The notes beneath the pieces were generated by a model. That model was given only the letters and a program-made list of their open reading frames with translations, searched no databases and was not told the DNA's origin. A DNA stretch of 64,000 bases from Methylacidimicrobium sp. B4. Its GTDB lineage: Bacteria; Verrucomicrobiota; Verrucomicrobiia; Methylacidiphilales; Methylacidiphilaceae. A program made the translations under genes and the position numbers. Below are positions 15,695 through 23,332 of this stretch, one piece after another (the first letter of the stretch is position 1; every line of letters starts with the position of its first letter). The stretch covers positions 930,001-994,000 of the forward strand of contig NZ_CP066203.1 in NCBI RefSeq assembly GCF_017310545.1, in the 5' to 3' direction.

Positions 15695-15925
15695 CTAGTA
15701 GGGAGCCCCGGGAGTGGTTCCCATTCCGCCCAGATAGGCTCCAGCCGCACCCGCCTGCTGCCAGGACGGAGGTCGGTTCCATGGGAGGTCGGACACCTGC
15801 TGGCCCTGCTTCGCCGCCTGCTTTTTCGCCGCCGACTGGTTGTCGGAGGAGGCGCAGCCCCCGAACAGGATTGCTCCAGCGACGAGCACCATACCGAACT
15901 TCGCCTTTGTCATCATCTTCCGCAT
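15695..15925 (-). CDS. Small lipoprotein, unknown function
   Basis: A 76-residue precursor with a lipoprotein signal: basic MRKMMTKAK start, hydrophobic stretch and a lipobox-like LFGGC, so Cys25 would be lipidated after cleavage. The mature part is about 52 residues, rich in Gln, Ala and Lys, then Gly/Pro-rich to the end (TTPGAPY). I see no domain. The ATG at 15925 is preceded by GGAGA nine bases away; further upstream in-frame codons would spoil the signal peptide. It may belong with the minus-strand envelope genes at 16028-17693. Confidence 0.68.
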   Translation of the reverse strand: MRKMMTKAKFGMVLVAGAILFGGCASSDNQSAAKKQAAKQGQQVSDLPWNRPPSWQQAGAAGAYLGGMGTTPGAPY

Positions 15926-16027
15926 TGTTCTCGATCTCCGGGAGGAGCGATCCATCCCCTTTTCCTGCCGACGCAGCCGCCCGGGCTGCTTGAACGCCCT
16001 CTTTATAATGATTTCAGGGTTCTCCGC

Positions 16028-16858
16028 TCAATTCAACACATCATCACCGGGTTGGATGCCTCCCTGGCCCGATCCGGCCTCGACGTCCGCGACGGCCGTA
16101 TTGGCCTCGGTGGAGACGATCTTCACCTTTCCGACCGGCTGGCCGCTTCGATAGACATTGAGCAGGCCATTTTCCACCAACCCATCCTTCTCGCCGACGT
16201 TCAAGACGACAAAATTCCAGTTGCGGTTGACCGACACGACCTTGCCTCGAATCCCCGACCGCATCGACACCGCCCGGGAGGCCGAGGGAGCCACCTCGCG
16301 CATCCGTCCGAGCTCTCCGGTCAACTTGGCGAGGTTATCCTCCAGTGCCTGCTTCTCCTTGAGCAGGCTTTCGACCTTGGCGGTCGCCGCCTCGCTTGCC
16401 GCCTTCTCCGATTCCAGCTTGCTCCCCAGCTCGTCGATTTCCGCCTTCTCCTGTTGCGCACGCTGCTCTGCATCCTTGGCGCGCTTCTCCGCCTCCTCGA
16501 CGCGGCTGTCTCCGCTTCCCGCCTGGCTCTCCGCCTGAGCCAGCTTTTCGCTCGCCTCGGCCATCTTGGTGCGCAGCTCTTCGAGCTTCTTCTGGCTTTC
16601 CGCCGCCAGAACCTTGCCCTCTTCGGCCTGCTCGGTCACGGACTTGAGTTGCGCAGCCGCTTTTTCATACTCCCGCCGCAACGCGTTCCGCTGGTTCGCA
16701 ACCAGATACCCGAGCACCGCGGTCGCCAAGCTGCCAATCAACGCAATTCCCAAAAAGAACTTGATCACGAACCTTCCCGCCTTTCGCTTCGCCCTTCCAC
16801 CGGTCTTTTTACTCTCCCCTGCCCGAAACTCCACCCAAAAGCTTCTCCGCGCGGCCAT
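16028..16858 (-). CDS. Membrane-anchored coiled-coil protein
   Basis: A 276-residue protein with a basic N terminus (about residues 1-30), one membrane helix (about 32-54, FFLGIALIGSLATAVLGYLV), a long coiled coil rich in Glu, Ala, Lys and Gln (about 55-195), and a C-terminal beta-rich segment with GKVVSVNRNWNFVVLNVG and GQPVGKVKIVS. That last segment resembles small domains found after coiled coils in bacterial envelope proteins, but I cannot name the family. It starts seven bases after the PDZ gene stop and is likely cotranscribed with it. A role in envelope organisation is inference. Confidence 0.72.
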   Translation of the reverse strand: MAARRSFWVEFRAGESKKTGGRAKRKAGRFVIKFFLGIALIGSLATAVLGYLVANQRNALRREYEKAAAQLKSVTEQAEEGKVLAAESQKKLEELRTKMAEASEKLAQAESQAGSGDSRVEEAEKRAKDAEQRAQQEKAEIDELGSKLESEKAASEAATAKVESLLKEKQALEDNLAKLTGELGRMREVAPSASRAVSMRSGIRGKVVSVNRNWNFVVLNVGEKDGLVENGLLNVYRSGQPVGKVKIVSTEANTAVADVEAGSGQGGIQPGDDVLN

Positions 16859-16865
16859 CCCAGAG

Positions 16866-17693
16866 TCATTCCGAGCGGCCGCGCCCGATCTCCGGAGCAA
16901 CGTCCAGGAGACTCTGCTGCAAGCTGGGAGGGAGGGGAAGCGAGACGGCGACCGGCTCCGCGCTTCCCTCCCGGTAGACGGTAAAGCGGAGTGAGGGGAT
17001 CTCTCCCGATTTTCGGCCGAGGTTGGCTCTCCGATAGACTTCCAGGAATTCCTCGAGCGTTCCCAGGAAAGGCTCTCCCTGGATCGTGATGATCCGATCC
17101 CCGGGCTGGAAGCCGCCGCGCTCCCCGGGCTCTCCCGCCTGGACAGCCAGGACCGCAATGCGCCCGTCGACCGCAGCCAGCAACAGGCCGGCGGGCAGGC
17201 TCACCGGTTCGTCGCAAACCTTCTTCTCTTCTCCCCGCTCATAAATCAGCCGGATGTCCGAGCCGTTCAGGACCTCAAGCGCCTGGAGAAAGGTGGTCTT
17301 GGAAGGCCAGACCGTGCGGGTGAACTTTTGCAACGCGCGCTCCGCAGGAGTTACGCTCAAGGGATCGGGCGTCGACTTCCGCGAGTAGGCCGCCTCCTTA
17401 TGCTCTTGATTCTGCTGCGCTTCCTCGACCTTTTCCTCGAGCTCGGGCTTTACGTAGAGAGTCCGAAGCTTGTCCTGCGGGTGAACGATGGTCTGTTCAT
17501 TGATGGCGACAGGATACCGGAAATGGACGCCACCCGGGCCGTCTTCCACGGGGAAGACCATGATCATGGGAGGATTGGTGACCAGGGGCCCTTCCGCCGC
17601 CCGCCCGGGGCTCGGGATCGCGATCGAGCCGCCCAGAACGAGGACGCAGAACCAGGCCCAGGACCAACCGCGCCGCCAAGCCTTCCGGCTCAT
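16866..17693 (-). CDS. Secreted PDZ-domain protein
   Basis: A 275-residue protein with an N-terminal signal peptide (RRGWSWAWFCVLVLGG then a GRAAE cleavage region). A charged helical region covers about residues 85-130. A PDZ domain follows at about 170-250, with GGFQPGDRIITIQGEPF as the carboxylate-binding and turn region. There is no protease domain, so it is probably an adaptor or scaffold in the periplasm. The ATG at 17693 overlaps the stop of the DUF167 gene (ATGA). The coiled-coil protein follows seven bases downstream, suggesting a shared envelope task. Confidence 0.75.
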   Translation of the reverse strand: MSRKAWRRGWSWAWFCVLVLGGSIAIPSPGRAAEGPLVTNPPMIMVFPVEDGPGGVHFRYPVAINEQTIVHPQDKLRTLYVKPELEEKVEEAQQNQEHKEAAYSRKSTPDPLSVTPAERALQKFTRTVWPSKTTFLQALEVLNGSDIRLIYERGEEKKVCDEPVSLPAGLLLAAVDGRIAVLAVQAGEPGERGGFQPGDRIITIQGEPFLGTLEEFLEVYRRANLGRKSGEIPSLRFTVYREGSAEPVAVSLPLPPSLQQSLLDVAPEIGRGRSE

Positions 17694-18043
17694 GGGCCAA
17701 TGCCCCCTCTCCTGGACCCCTCCGCCGCACGGCGCATCGCATAGGATTCGGCGGACTCGTCGTTTGCCTCCCTCGGCTCCCACCCTTCGATTGCGATCAC
17801 CTTTTCGCGCGATTTCTCACCCCGCACGATCACAACGCTCGATCGCCGCGTCCCGAAGACCTCCGCAAGGAACCGGATCAACTCCTCGTTGGCCCGTCCT
17901 TCGACGGCCGGCGCCTGGAGCCGCACGCGCAGCACTCCGTCCGTCCACCCTGCGATCTCGCTCTTCCGCGCATTCGGAACGACCCGCACGGCGAGCCGGT
18001 TCCGAGAGGGCGCTGTCCCGGCGCCTGCTGCCTTTCCTTTCAT
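17690..18043 (-). CDS. DUF167 (YggU) family protein
   Basis: A 117-residue protein of the DUF167/YggU family: small soluble proteins of unknown function. The core is clear: LAVRVVPNARKSEIAGW, LRVRLQAPAVEGRANEELIRFLA and VVIVRGEKSREK. The conserved core is about 75 residues. The C-terminal 30 residues (REANDESAESYAM onwards) are an extra charged tail. Start and stop both overlap neighbours by ATGA (aldo/keto reductase before, PDZ protein after), so the three are translated as a unit. No biochemical role can be read from the sequence. Confidence 0.86.
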   Translation of the reverse strand: MKGKAAGAGTAPSRNRLAVRVVPNARKSEIAGWTDGVLRVRLQAPAVEGRANEELIRFLAEVFGTRRSSVVIVRGEKSREKVIAIEGWEPREANDESAESYAMRRAAEGSRRGGIGP

Positions 18044-18966
18044 CGCAACCCTCCCCACCGTTCCGCCGACCGGCTCTCGGCTTGAGCAAAGGCTCGGCGC
18101 AGCCGCGTCACGGCCTCCTCGGGCAGGGGACCGCGCCGAGCGGCTTCCAGGTTGCCGAAAAGATGCTCCAGGCGAACGCTCCCAACCAGGGCGACCTGAA
18201 CCCCCGGCTGGGAGAGGACGAAGCGGAGAGCCATTTCCGCCCACCCCATCTCCTTGAGCCCCAGCTCGGCCAAGGTGATCCCCATCGCTCGGAAACGCTC
18301 GGCGTAGGGCCGCGCATATTCGCGATAGACGGGATCGATCTCTTCCGCGCGTCGCCAGGCCCCGTTGGCTAGTGACCGCTTGGCGAGGACTCCAACCCGG
18401 GCTTCCCGGGCCGCAGGCAATACCGTCTCGAGGTTCGCCTGATCGCAAAAATTGATGCTGGTCTCGATGACCTCCACCTCGTCCTGCCGACAGGCGAATG
18501 CCGCCGCTTCGCCGTCCCCCGAGTAGCCGATGAACCGGACCTTGCCCGCCTCCCGCGCCCGCTGCAGGGCAGCCATCGCATCGCCGCGCTCAAGGATCGC
18601 TTGGTCGCAGGAGTGGAGCAGCATCACATCGATATGGTCGGTCCGCAGCCGCCGGAGCGACCGCTCGATCGACAGCCCGATCTGCCCCGCGGTCCAGGGC
18701 CCCGGATCCGCCTCCCGCTCCTCCGCCCATCCGCATTTGGAGACGAGCACGCACTGCCGTCGCCGGGGACCGAGCGCCTTGCCGATCCGCTCCTCGGAGC
18801 TTTCGTAGCCCGCAGCAGTGTCGATCACGTGGATCCCGTGGTCGATCGCAAAGTGGAGCAGCTCGGTGGCCGCCGACTGCTCCATGCCCGTGAAGCCGAT
18901 TTCGGCGGCTCCCAGCCCGAGCGGGGAAACCTGGAGCCCGGTCTTGCCAAGCGGTTGGAGCTGCAT
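18040..18966 (-). CDS. Aldo/keto reductase
   Basis: A 308-residue NADPH-dependent aldo/keto reductase with a TIM barrel. The catalytic tetrad is recognisable: Asp and Tyr in VIDTAAGYESSEERIGKAL, Lys in CVLVSKCGW and His in DVMLLHSCD. Cofactor-binding elements lie near the C terminus (QVALVGSVRLEHL). It starts MQLQPLGKTGLQVSPLGLG, typical for the family (cited only for the GxTGLxVSxLGLG pattern). The substrate cannot be told from sequence. It is the first gene of the five-gene minus-strand group. Confidence 0.92.
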   Translation of the reverse strand: MQLQPLGKTGLQVSPLGLGAAEIGFTGMEQSAATELLHFAIDHGIHVIDTAAGYESSEERIGKALGPRRRQCVLVSKCGWAEEREADPGPWTAGQIGLSIERSLRRLRTDHIDVMLLHSCDQAILERGDAMAALQRAREAGKVRFIGYSGDGEAAAFACRQDEVEVIETSINFCDQANLETVLPAAREARVGVLAKRSLANGAWRRAEEIDPVYREYARPYAERFRAMGITLAELGLKEMGWAEMALRFVLSQPGVQVALVGSVRLEHLFGNLEAARRGPLPEEAVTRLRRAFAQAESRSAERWGGLR

Positions 18967-19249
18967 CTGGCCGGAAAGCTTAATGCAATGCGAGCAAACT
19001 GACGATGAGGATCTTTGGGATCATCTCGGAAAGCGGGAGAGCACGCTCCGGGTGCGAGGGAAGAGCTGCGCCTGAGCCCATGCCGGTTCCCGCCCCTTGC
19101 TCCTCGCGGAGAGCGGGATCGAGGCCTCGCCGTGAGCAGAAGGAGCTCTCTCCGAGGCCAAGGAACCGTCCCCCGATGATTTTGGTCTGCTGCCCGAGCT
19201 TGCACGCACGCGGGGTTCCGCCCATAAGAGTGAGCTCGGTCCTTGCTCC

Positions 19250-19633
19250 ATGCGCGTAACGATTGAAAAGGATTTTGGCTTCGAGGCGGCGCAGCAGCTG
19301 CCCGGCTTCCCGGAAGGCCACAAGTGCCGGCGCCTCCACGGCCACAGCTTCGAGGTCCGCATTGCGGTCGAGGGCGAAGTCGACCCCGCCACTCACATTC
19401 TCTACGACCACGCGAGGATCTCCCGGGCGGTCGAGCCGCTTTTGGTGCAGCTCGATCACCAGCTCCTCAACGAGATTCCTGGCCTCGAAAACCCGACGAT
19501 CGAGTCGATGGCCCACTGGTTCTGGGAAAGGCTCGAGCCGCTCCTCCCGGGTCTTTCCCGGATTTCGATTTGCGAAACCCCGCGGGTCCGCTGCCACTAT
19601 CACGGCCCCAGCGCCTCCCGAACTGGCCCATGA
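19250..19633 (+). CDS. queD: 6-carboxy-5,6,7,8-tetrahydropterin synthase QueD
   Basis: QueD (PTPS family) makes carboxytetrahydropterin from dihydroneopterin triphosphate for queuosine synthesis. The 127-residue protein has the zinc-binding histidines in GHKCRRLHGHSF (the third His is near residue 15-30 in related enzymes), the YDHARI segment, LDHQLLNEI and PTIESMAHWFW with the conserved Glu. The Cys of the HKCRRLHGH block is the likely catalytic residue. The stop overlaps the lysS ATG (ATGA). queE, the following enzyme, is 4 kb upstream on the same strand. Confidence 0.92.
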   Translation: MRVTIEKDFGFEAAQQLPGFPEGHKCRRLHGHSFEVRIAVEGEVDPATHILYDHARISRAVEPLLVQLDHQLLNEIPGLENPTIESMAHWFWERLEPLLPGLSRISICETPRVRCHYHGPSASRTGP

Positions 19634-21084
19634 GCGCAAACGAAGAAGCCAGCGAGCTGCTCCGCCTCCGCCGGGAGAAGCTCTCCGCCTGGAGGAGCCG
19701 CGGCGTCGACCCCTTCGGCAGCGCTTTCCCCGGCACCCGGGCGATCGCCGACATCCTGGCGGACTTCGCCGAGGCGCGCGAAGCGCGGCTGGCGGGCCGG
19801 CTCCTCTCGATCCGGGAGATGGGCAAGAGCGTCTTCGCTCACGTCCAGGATGCAACCGGGAAGATGCAGATCTACGCCAACCTCCAGTCGCTCGGAGAGC
19901 GGTTCGCCGACCTCAAGCTTCTCGACCTGGGCGACATCGTTGGAGTCGAGGGGGAGTGCTTCCAGACGAAGACCGGCGAGAAGACGGTGCGGATCCGGAG
20001 CTTGACGCTGCTCTCGAAGTCGCTCCGACCACTCCCCTCGCAGTGGCACGGTCTCCAGGATGTGGAGGCGCGCTACCGTCAGCGCTATCTGGATCTGATC
20101 GCCAATCCCGAGGTCCGCGAGATCTTCGGCAAGCGGATCCGGATCATCCGGGAGATTCGCCGCTTCCTCGAGGAGCGCGGCTTCCTCGAGGTGGAAACCC
20201 CGATGATGCAGCCGATTCCCGGCGGAGCGGCGGCCACGCCCTTTGCCACCTTTCACGAGGCTTTGGGCATCCCGCTCTATCTGCGGATCGCCCCGGAGCT
20301 CTACCTCAAGCGGCTGCTCGTCGGAGGCTTCGAGCGGATCTTCGAGCTCAATCGGAACTTCCGGAACGAGGGCATCTCCCGCAAGCACAACCCCGAGTTC
20401 ACGATGCTCGAGGCCTACTGGGCCTATGCGGACTTCCCGCAGATGGCCGAGCTGCTCGAGTCGCTCGTCTGCCATCTGGCCCAAACGGTCTGCGGCGGCC
20501 TCCACCTCTCTGCCCCCGGAGGAGCCTTCCCCTCGATCGACCTCTCCCCTCCCTGGCCGAGGAAGAGATTCGCCGACTGCCTCCGGGAAGCGACGGGGAA
20601 GGACTGGTTCGCCCTCTGCGCCGAGGAGCGGCGCCGGCTTGCCGAGACGCTCGGGGTAGAGCTCCTGCCCGATGCCGAGGAGATCGACGTCACCCGACAC
20701 ACCTTTGAAAAGCTCGTGGAAGCCCGGACCGCCGGCCCTCTCTTCGTGACCCATCTCCCCACCGAGCTCGTTCCGCTCGCCCGGCAAAACCGGGACGATG
20801 CGTCAGTCGTCGACGTCTTCGAGCTCATCATCGGGGGGCAGGAGGTCGCCCCCGGTTACAGCGAGCTCAACGACCCGATCGTGCAGCGCGAACGGCTCGA
20901 GCACCAGGCGGGGGAAGAGCGGCAGAAGCTCGACGAGGAGTTCCTCACCGCACTCGAATACGGGATGCCCCCCGCGGGTGGCATCGGAATGGGGATCGAC
21001 CGGCTGGTCATGCTCCTGACAGGAAGCGAATCGATTCGGGATGTCATCTTTTTTCCCCTGCTGCGCCCGAGGGAGACGGCTTAG
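19630..21084 (+). CDS. lysS: Lysyl-tRNA synthetase, class II
   Basis: LysS charges tRNA-Lys. The 484-residue protein has an N-terminal OB-fold anticodon domain (about residues 55-140) and a class II catalytic core. Motif 1 lies in IIREIRRFLEERGFLEVETP, motif 2 in FERIFELNRNFRNEG followed by HNPEFTMLEAY, and motif 3 in GGIGMGIDRLVMLL. The start is the ATG at 19630, overlapping the queD stop. A Rho-independent terminator follows at 21112. A second small hairpin spans the stop codon. Confidence 0.97.
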   Translation: MSANEEASELLRLRREKLSAWRSRGVDPFGSAFPGTRAIADILADFAEAREARLAGRLLSIREMGKSVFAHVQDATGKMQIYANLQSLGERFADLKLLDLGDIVGVEGECFQTKTGEKTVRIRSLTLLSKSLRPLPSQWHGLQDVEARYRQRYLDLIANPEVREIFGKRIRIIREIRRFLEERGFLEVETPMMQPIPGGAAATPFATFHEALGIPLYLRIAPELYLKRLLVGGFERIFELNRNFRNEGISRKHNPEFTMLEAYWAYADFPQMAELLESLVCHLAQTVCGGLHLSAPGGAFPSIDLSPPWPRKRFADCLREATGKDWFALCAEERRRLAETLGVELLPDAEEIDVTRHTFEKLVEARTAGPLFVTHLPTELVPLARQNRDDASVVDVFELIIGGQEVAPGYSELNDPIVQRERLEHQAGEERQKLDEEFLTALEYGMPPAGGIGMGIDRLVMLLTGSESIRDVIFFPLLRPRETA

Positions 21085-21089
21085 CCGTC
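21075..21089 (+). other. Hairpin over the lysS stop codon
   Basis: GACGGC-TTA-GCCGTC is a perfect 6-base stem with a 3-base loop. The loop bases TTA form part of the TAG stop region. It has no T tract, and the true terminator lies 23 bases later. It may protect the mRNA 3' end or be chance in GC-rich DNA. Confidence 0.4.
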
Positions 21090-21111
21090 CCGTACCGCAC
21101 CGTGCGAAATT

Positions 21112-21138
21112 GCGGTTCCCAACCGCGCTTTTCTTTTG
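21112..21138 (+). terminator. Rho-independent terminator of queD-lysS
   Basis: The stem GCGGTT/AACCGC with loop CCC (21112-21126) is followed by GCTTTTCTTTT. It is 27 bases after the lysS stop and 22 bases before tRNA-Ala(CGC), so the tRNA needs its own promoter or readthrough. Confidence 0.75.
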
Positions 21139-21159
21139 TAGAGTTCGCGATAGATCCTT

Positions 21160-21232
21160 GGGGGTTTAGCTCAGTTGGTAGAGCGTCTCGTTCGCAATGA
21201 GAAGGTCGGGGGTTCGAATCCCCCAACCTCCA
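21160..21232 (+). tRNA. tRNA-Ala (anticodon CGC)
   Basis: A 73-base cloverleaf folds fully: acceptor GGGGGTT/AACCTCC with the G3-U70 wobble pair that identifies tRNA-Ala, D arm GCTC/GAGC, anticodon arm TCTCG/TGAGA with loop TTCGCAA (anticodon CGC), and T arm GGGGG/CCCCC. The discriminator is A73. CCA is not encoded and must be added. Confidence 0.96.
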
Positions 21233-21277
21233 CAAGGCTCAGCTCGATTTCGCCGGCCGCTCCGAGTTCCTTGCACA

Positions 21278-21826
21278 ATGCCTTCCCCGCTCGATCGAAT
21301 CGACATTCTCTTTGGAGACATCACCCGCGTTTCCGTCGATGCCGTCGTGAACGCGGCTAATACGAGCCTCCTCGGCGGCGGGGGCGTCGACGGGGCACTC
21401 CATCGGGCCGCGGGCCCCGAGCTGTTAGAGGAATGCCGCGCTCTTGCCGGCTGCCCGGTAGGAAAAGCGAAGGTCACGAAGGGATATCGCCTCCCCGCCA
21501 AGTGGGTGATCCATGCGGTGGGGCCATTCTGGCAGGGGGGCGAGCAGGGAGAGGACGCGCTTCTGGCCAGCTGCTACCGCGAAGCCCTGGGTCTTGCCGC
21601 CACCCTTCCCGCTCGCTCCGTCGCCTTCCCAGCGATAAGCACGGGAGCCTATCGCTTTCCGGCCGAACGAGCTGCCCGCATCGCCATGCAGGAGATGGTG
21701 AGCTTTCTCGCGAGCCACGCGCTTCCGGAAAAGATCGTCCTGGTCTGCTTCCGAGACGAGACGCTGCTCGCCTCCCGGAAAGCCTACGCCGCCCTCGGCT
21801 TGGAGAAAGGGCGACCCGAGGCTTGA
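21278..21826 (+). CDS. Macrodomain protein, probable O-acetyl-ADP-ribose deacetylase
   Basis: A 182-residue single macrodomain (MacroD/YmdB type), which binds ADP-ribose and removes it, or the acetyl group, from ADP-ribose derivatives. Diagnostic elements are VVNAANTSLLGGGGVDGALHRAAG (the ADP-ribose pocket, with the catalytic Asn and Asp region), CPVGKAKVTKGYRLP, WVIHAVGP and FPAISTGAYRFP. The start is the ATG at 21278. The gene lies alone between two oppositely oriented tRNA-Ala genes. Whether it acts on proteins, nucleic acids or O-acetyl-ADP-ribose cannot be told here. Confidence 0.93.
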   Translation: MPSPLDRIDILFGDITRVSVDAVVNAANTSLLGGGGVDGALHRAAGPELLEECRALAGCPVGKAKVTKGYRLPAKWVIHAVGPFWQGGEQGEDALLASCYREALGLAATLPARSVAFPAISTGAYRFPAERAARIAMQEMVSFLASHALPEKIVLVCFRDETLLASRKAYAALGLEKGRPEA

Positions 21827-21936
21827 TCGCCCGTGCTCCCAAGAGCGTTCAGCCGTTCTTCGGGAGCGAGGAGCTCCGGGAAAAACGGCCGAGCCATGCC
21901 GTGTTGCCGCCGGGGAATCCGCTGGAGCAAATCCGC

Positions 21937-22009
21937 TGGAGCCTAGGGGATTCGAACCCCTGACCTCCTCAATGCCATTGAGGCGCTCTACCAACTGAGC
22001 TAAGACCCC
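21937..22009 (-). tRNA. tRNA-Ala (anticodon GGC)
   Basis: A 73-base cloverleaf on the minus strand: acceptor GGGGTCT/AGGCTCC with the G3-U70 identity pair of tRNA-Ala, D arm GCTC/GAGC, anticodon stem CCTCA/TGAGG with loop ATGGCAT (anticodon GGC), T arm AGGGG/CCCCT, discriminator A73. CCA is not encoded. Confidence 0.96.
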
Positions 22010-22071
22010 GGCGAAGTTCCCCATCCTTGCCACTGTTCGAGCCTGCCGTCAAGGGAAAGGCCGTCTCCAGT

Positions 22072-23286
22072 TCAGCGCGCGGCAGGCTTGGCGGCCTTTT
22101 CCAGGAGAGAGAGCTCCTCCTGGGCCTCCGGATCTCCCTGCGCGGCCGCTTTTTCGAGCCAAGCTTCGGCCTCTTCCCGGTTGGGAGCCACCCCTTCCCC
22201 GGAGCGATAGAGATGGCCGAGCTCGCGTTCGGCCACGACGTCTCCCATTTCCGCTGCCTTCCGATACCAGAGGGCTGCTTCCCCCGGGTCTCTCGGGACT
22301 CCCTTCCCCTCTTCGTAGAGGCGCGCCAAGTGGCGAGCGGCTAACGGATAGCCATGGTCGGCGGCCTTGCGGTACCATTCTGCCGCTCGCTTGGCATCCT
22401 GCAGGGCTCCTTTGCCGGTTTCGCAAGCGTTCCCCAGGTTATCCTCAGCCTTGAGCTCTCCCTGCGCGGCCGCCTTTTCCCACCAGGATACGGCCTGCGC
22501 GAGGTCCTGGCGGACTCCCTTGCCCTCGGCATAGAGCACCGCCAGATCCGACTGCGCGAAGGGATCCCCGGCCCCGGCGGCTTTCTCGAGCCAGGCGGCT
22601 CCCTGCGCGTAATCCTGAGGAACTCCCTCCCCTTGGACGTAGGCGAGGCCGAGTCGGAATTGGGAGGGGGCATACCCCTGCTCGGCCGCCTTCCGATACC
22701 AAGACGCAGCCGCAACCGGATCGGCTGGGACTCCCCGCCCCTTGGCGTAGATCCGTCCCAGGCTGTGCTCCGCCTCTGCCTGTCCCGCTGCCGCGGCTTT
22801 CCGATACCAACGGGCGGCCTGCTCGTAGTTCTGCTCGACCCCGAGCCCGTGCGCATACAGAACGCCCAGGCTCCATTCCCCCAAGGGATCACCTTGCTCG
22901 GCGGCCCGGCGGCTCCACTCCAAGGCCCGGTGGTAATCCCGATCCACGCCTTGACCGACCGTGTAGAGCAGGCCAAGGGTGGCCTGGGCGGGCGCCCATC
23001 CCTTCCGAGCGGCCTTCGTGTACCATTGGACGGCCTTCTTCGCATCGGGCTCGACCCCCTGCCCTTCCAGATATGCGGCACCCAACCGGTATTGCGCCTC
23101 CGCGCTTCCGCCCTCCGCCGCGCGCACAAGCCTCCGCCAGCCGGCGGGAGCGGTTCCTTCGCCCCCGTGCGGCGGCCCGACGGTTCCCGTCGCCCCCTGG
23201 CCGCTCGGGAGAGCGGACCCAAGCACGATGACCAAGGCGAGGAAAAAGCACCGACCGGTCCAAGGACGCGCCAAGGGGATCCTCAT
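22072..23286 (-). CDS. Secreted Sel1-repeat protein
   Basis: A 404-residue protein with an N-terminal signal peptide (CFFLALVIVLGSAL), followed by nine complete 36-residue Sel1-like repeats and a partial tenth. Each repeat fits the pattern A-x-x-x-LG-x-x-Y-x-x-G-x-GV, ending in A-x-x-WY-x-KAA-x-x-G. Such TPR-like solenoids bind other proteins in the periplasm or cell surface. I chose the ATG at 23286 because the frame further upstream contains no signal features. It lies downstream of aroG on the same strand with a 46-base gap. The binding partner is unknown. Confidence 0.88.
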   Translation of the reverse strand: MRIPLARPWTGRCFFLALVIVLGSALPSGQGATGTVGPPHGGEGTAPAGWRRLVRAAEGGSAEAQYRLGAAYLEGQGVEPDAKKAVQWYTKAARKGWAPAQATLGLLYTVGQGVDRDYHRALEWSRRAAEQGDPLGEWSLGVLYAHGLGVEQNYEQAARWYRKAAAAGQAEAEHSLGRIYAKGRGVPADPVAAASWYRKAAEQGYAPSQFRLGLAYVQGEGVPQDYAQGAAWLEKAAGAGDPFAQSDLAVLYAEGKGVRQDLAQAVSWWEKAAAQGELKAEDNLGNACETGKGALQDAKRAAEWYRKAADHGYPLAARHLARLYEEGKGVPRDPGEAALWYRKAAEMGDVVAERELGHLYRSGEGVAPNREEAEAWLEKAAAQGDPEAQEELSLLEKAAKPAAR

Positions 23287-23332
23287 GGCGAAAGGGTCTT
23301 CCCCGGATGGAATCCACCGCTCCCTTGGCTGA

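Noticed and set aside
19005-19259. 84-residue plus-strand frame before queD
   Set aside because: Arg/Pro-rich composition without motif, overlapping the queD start; looks like leader DNA.
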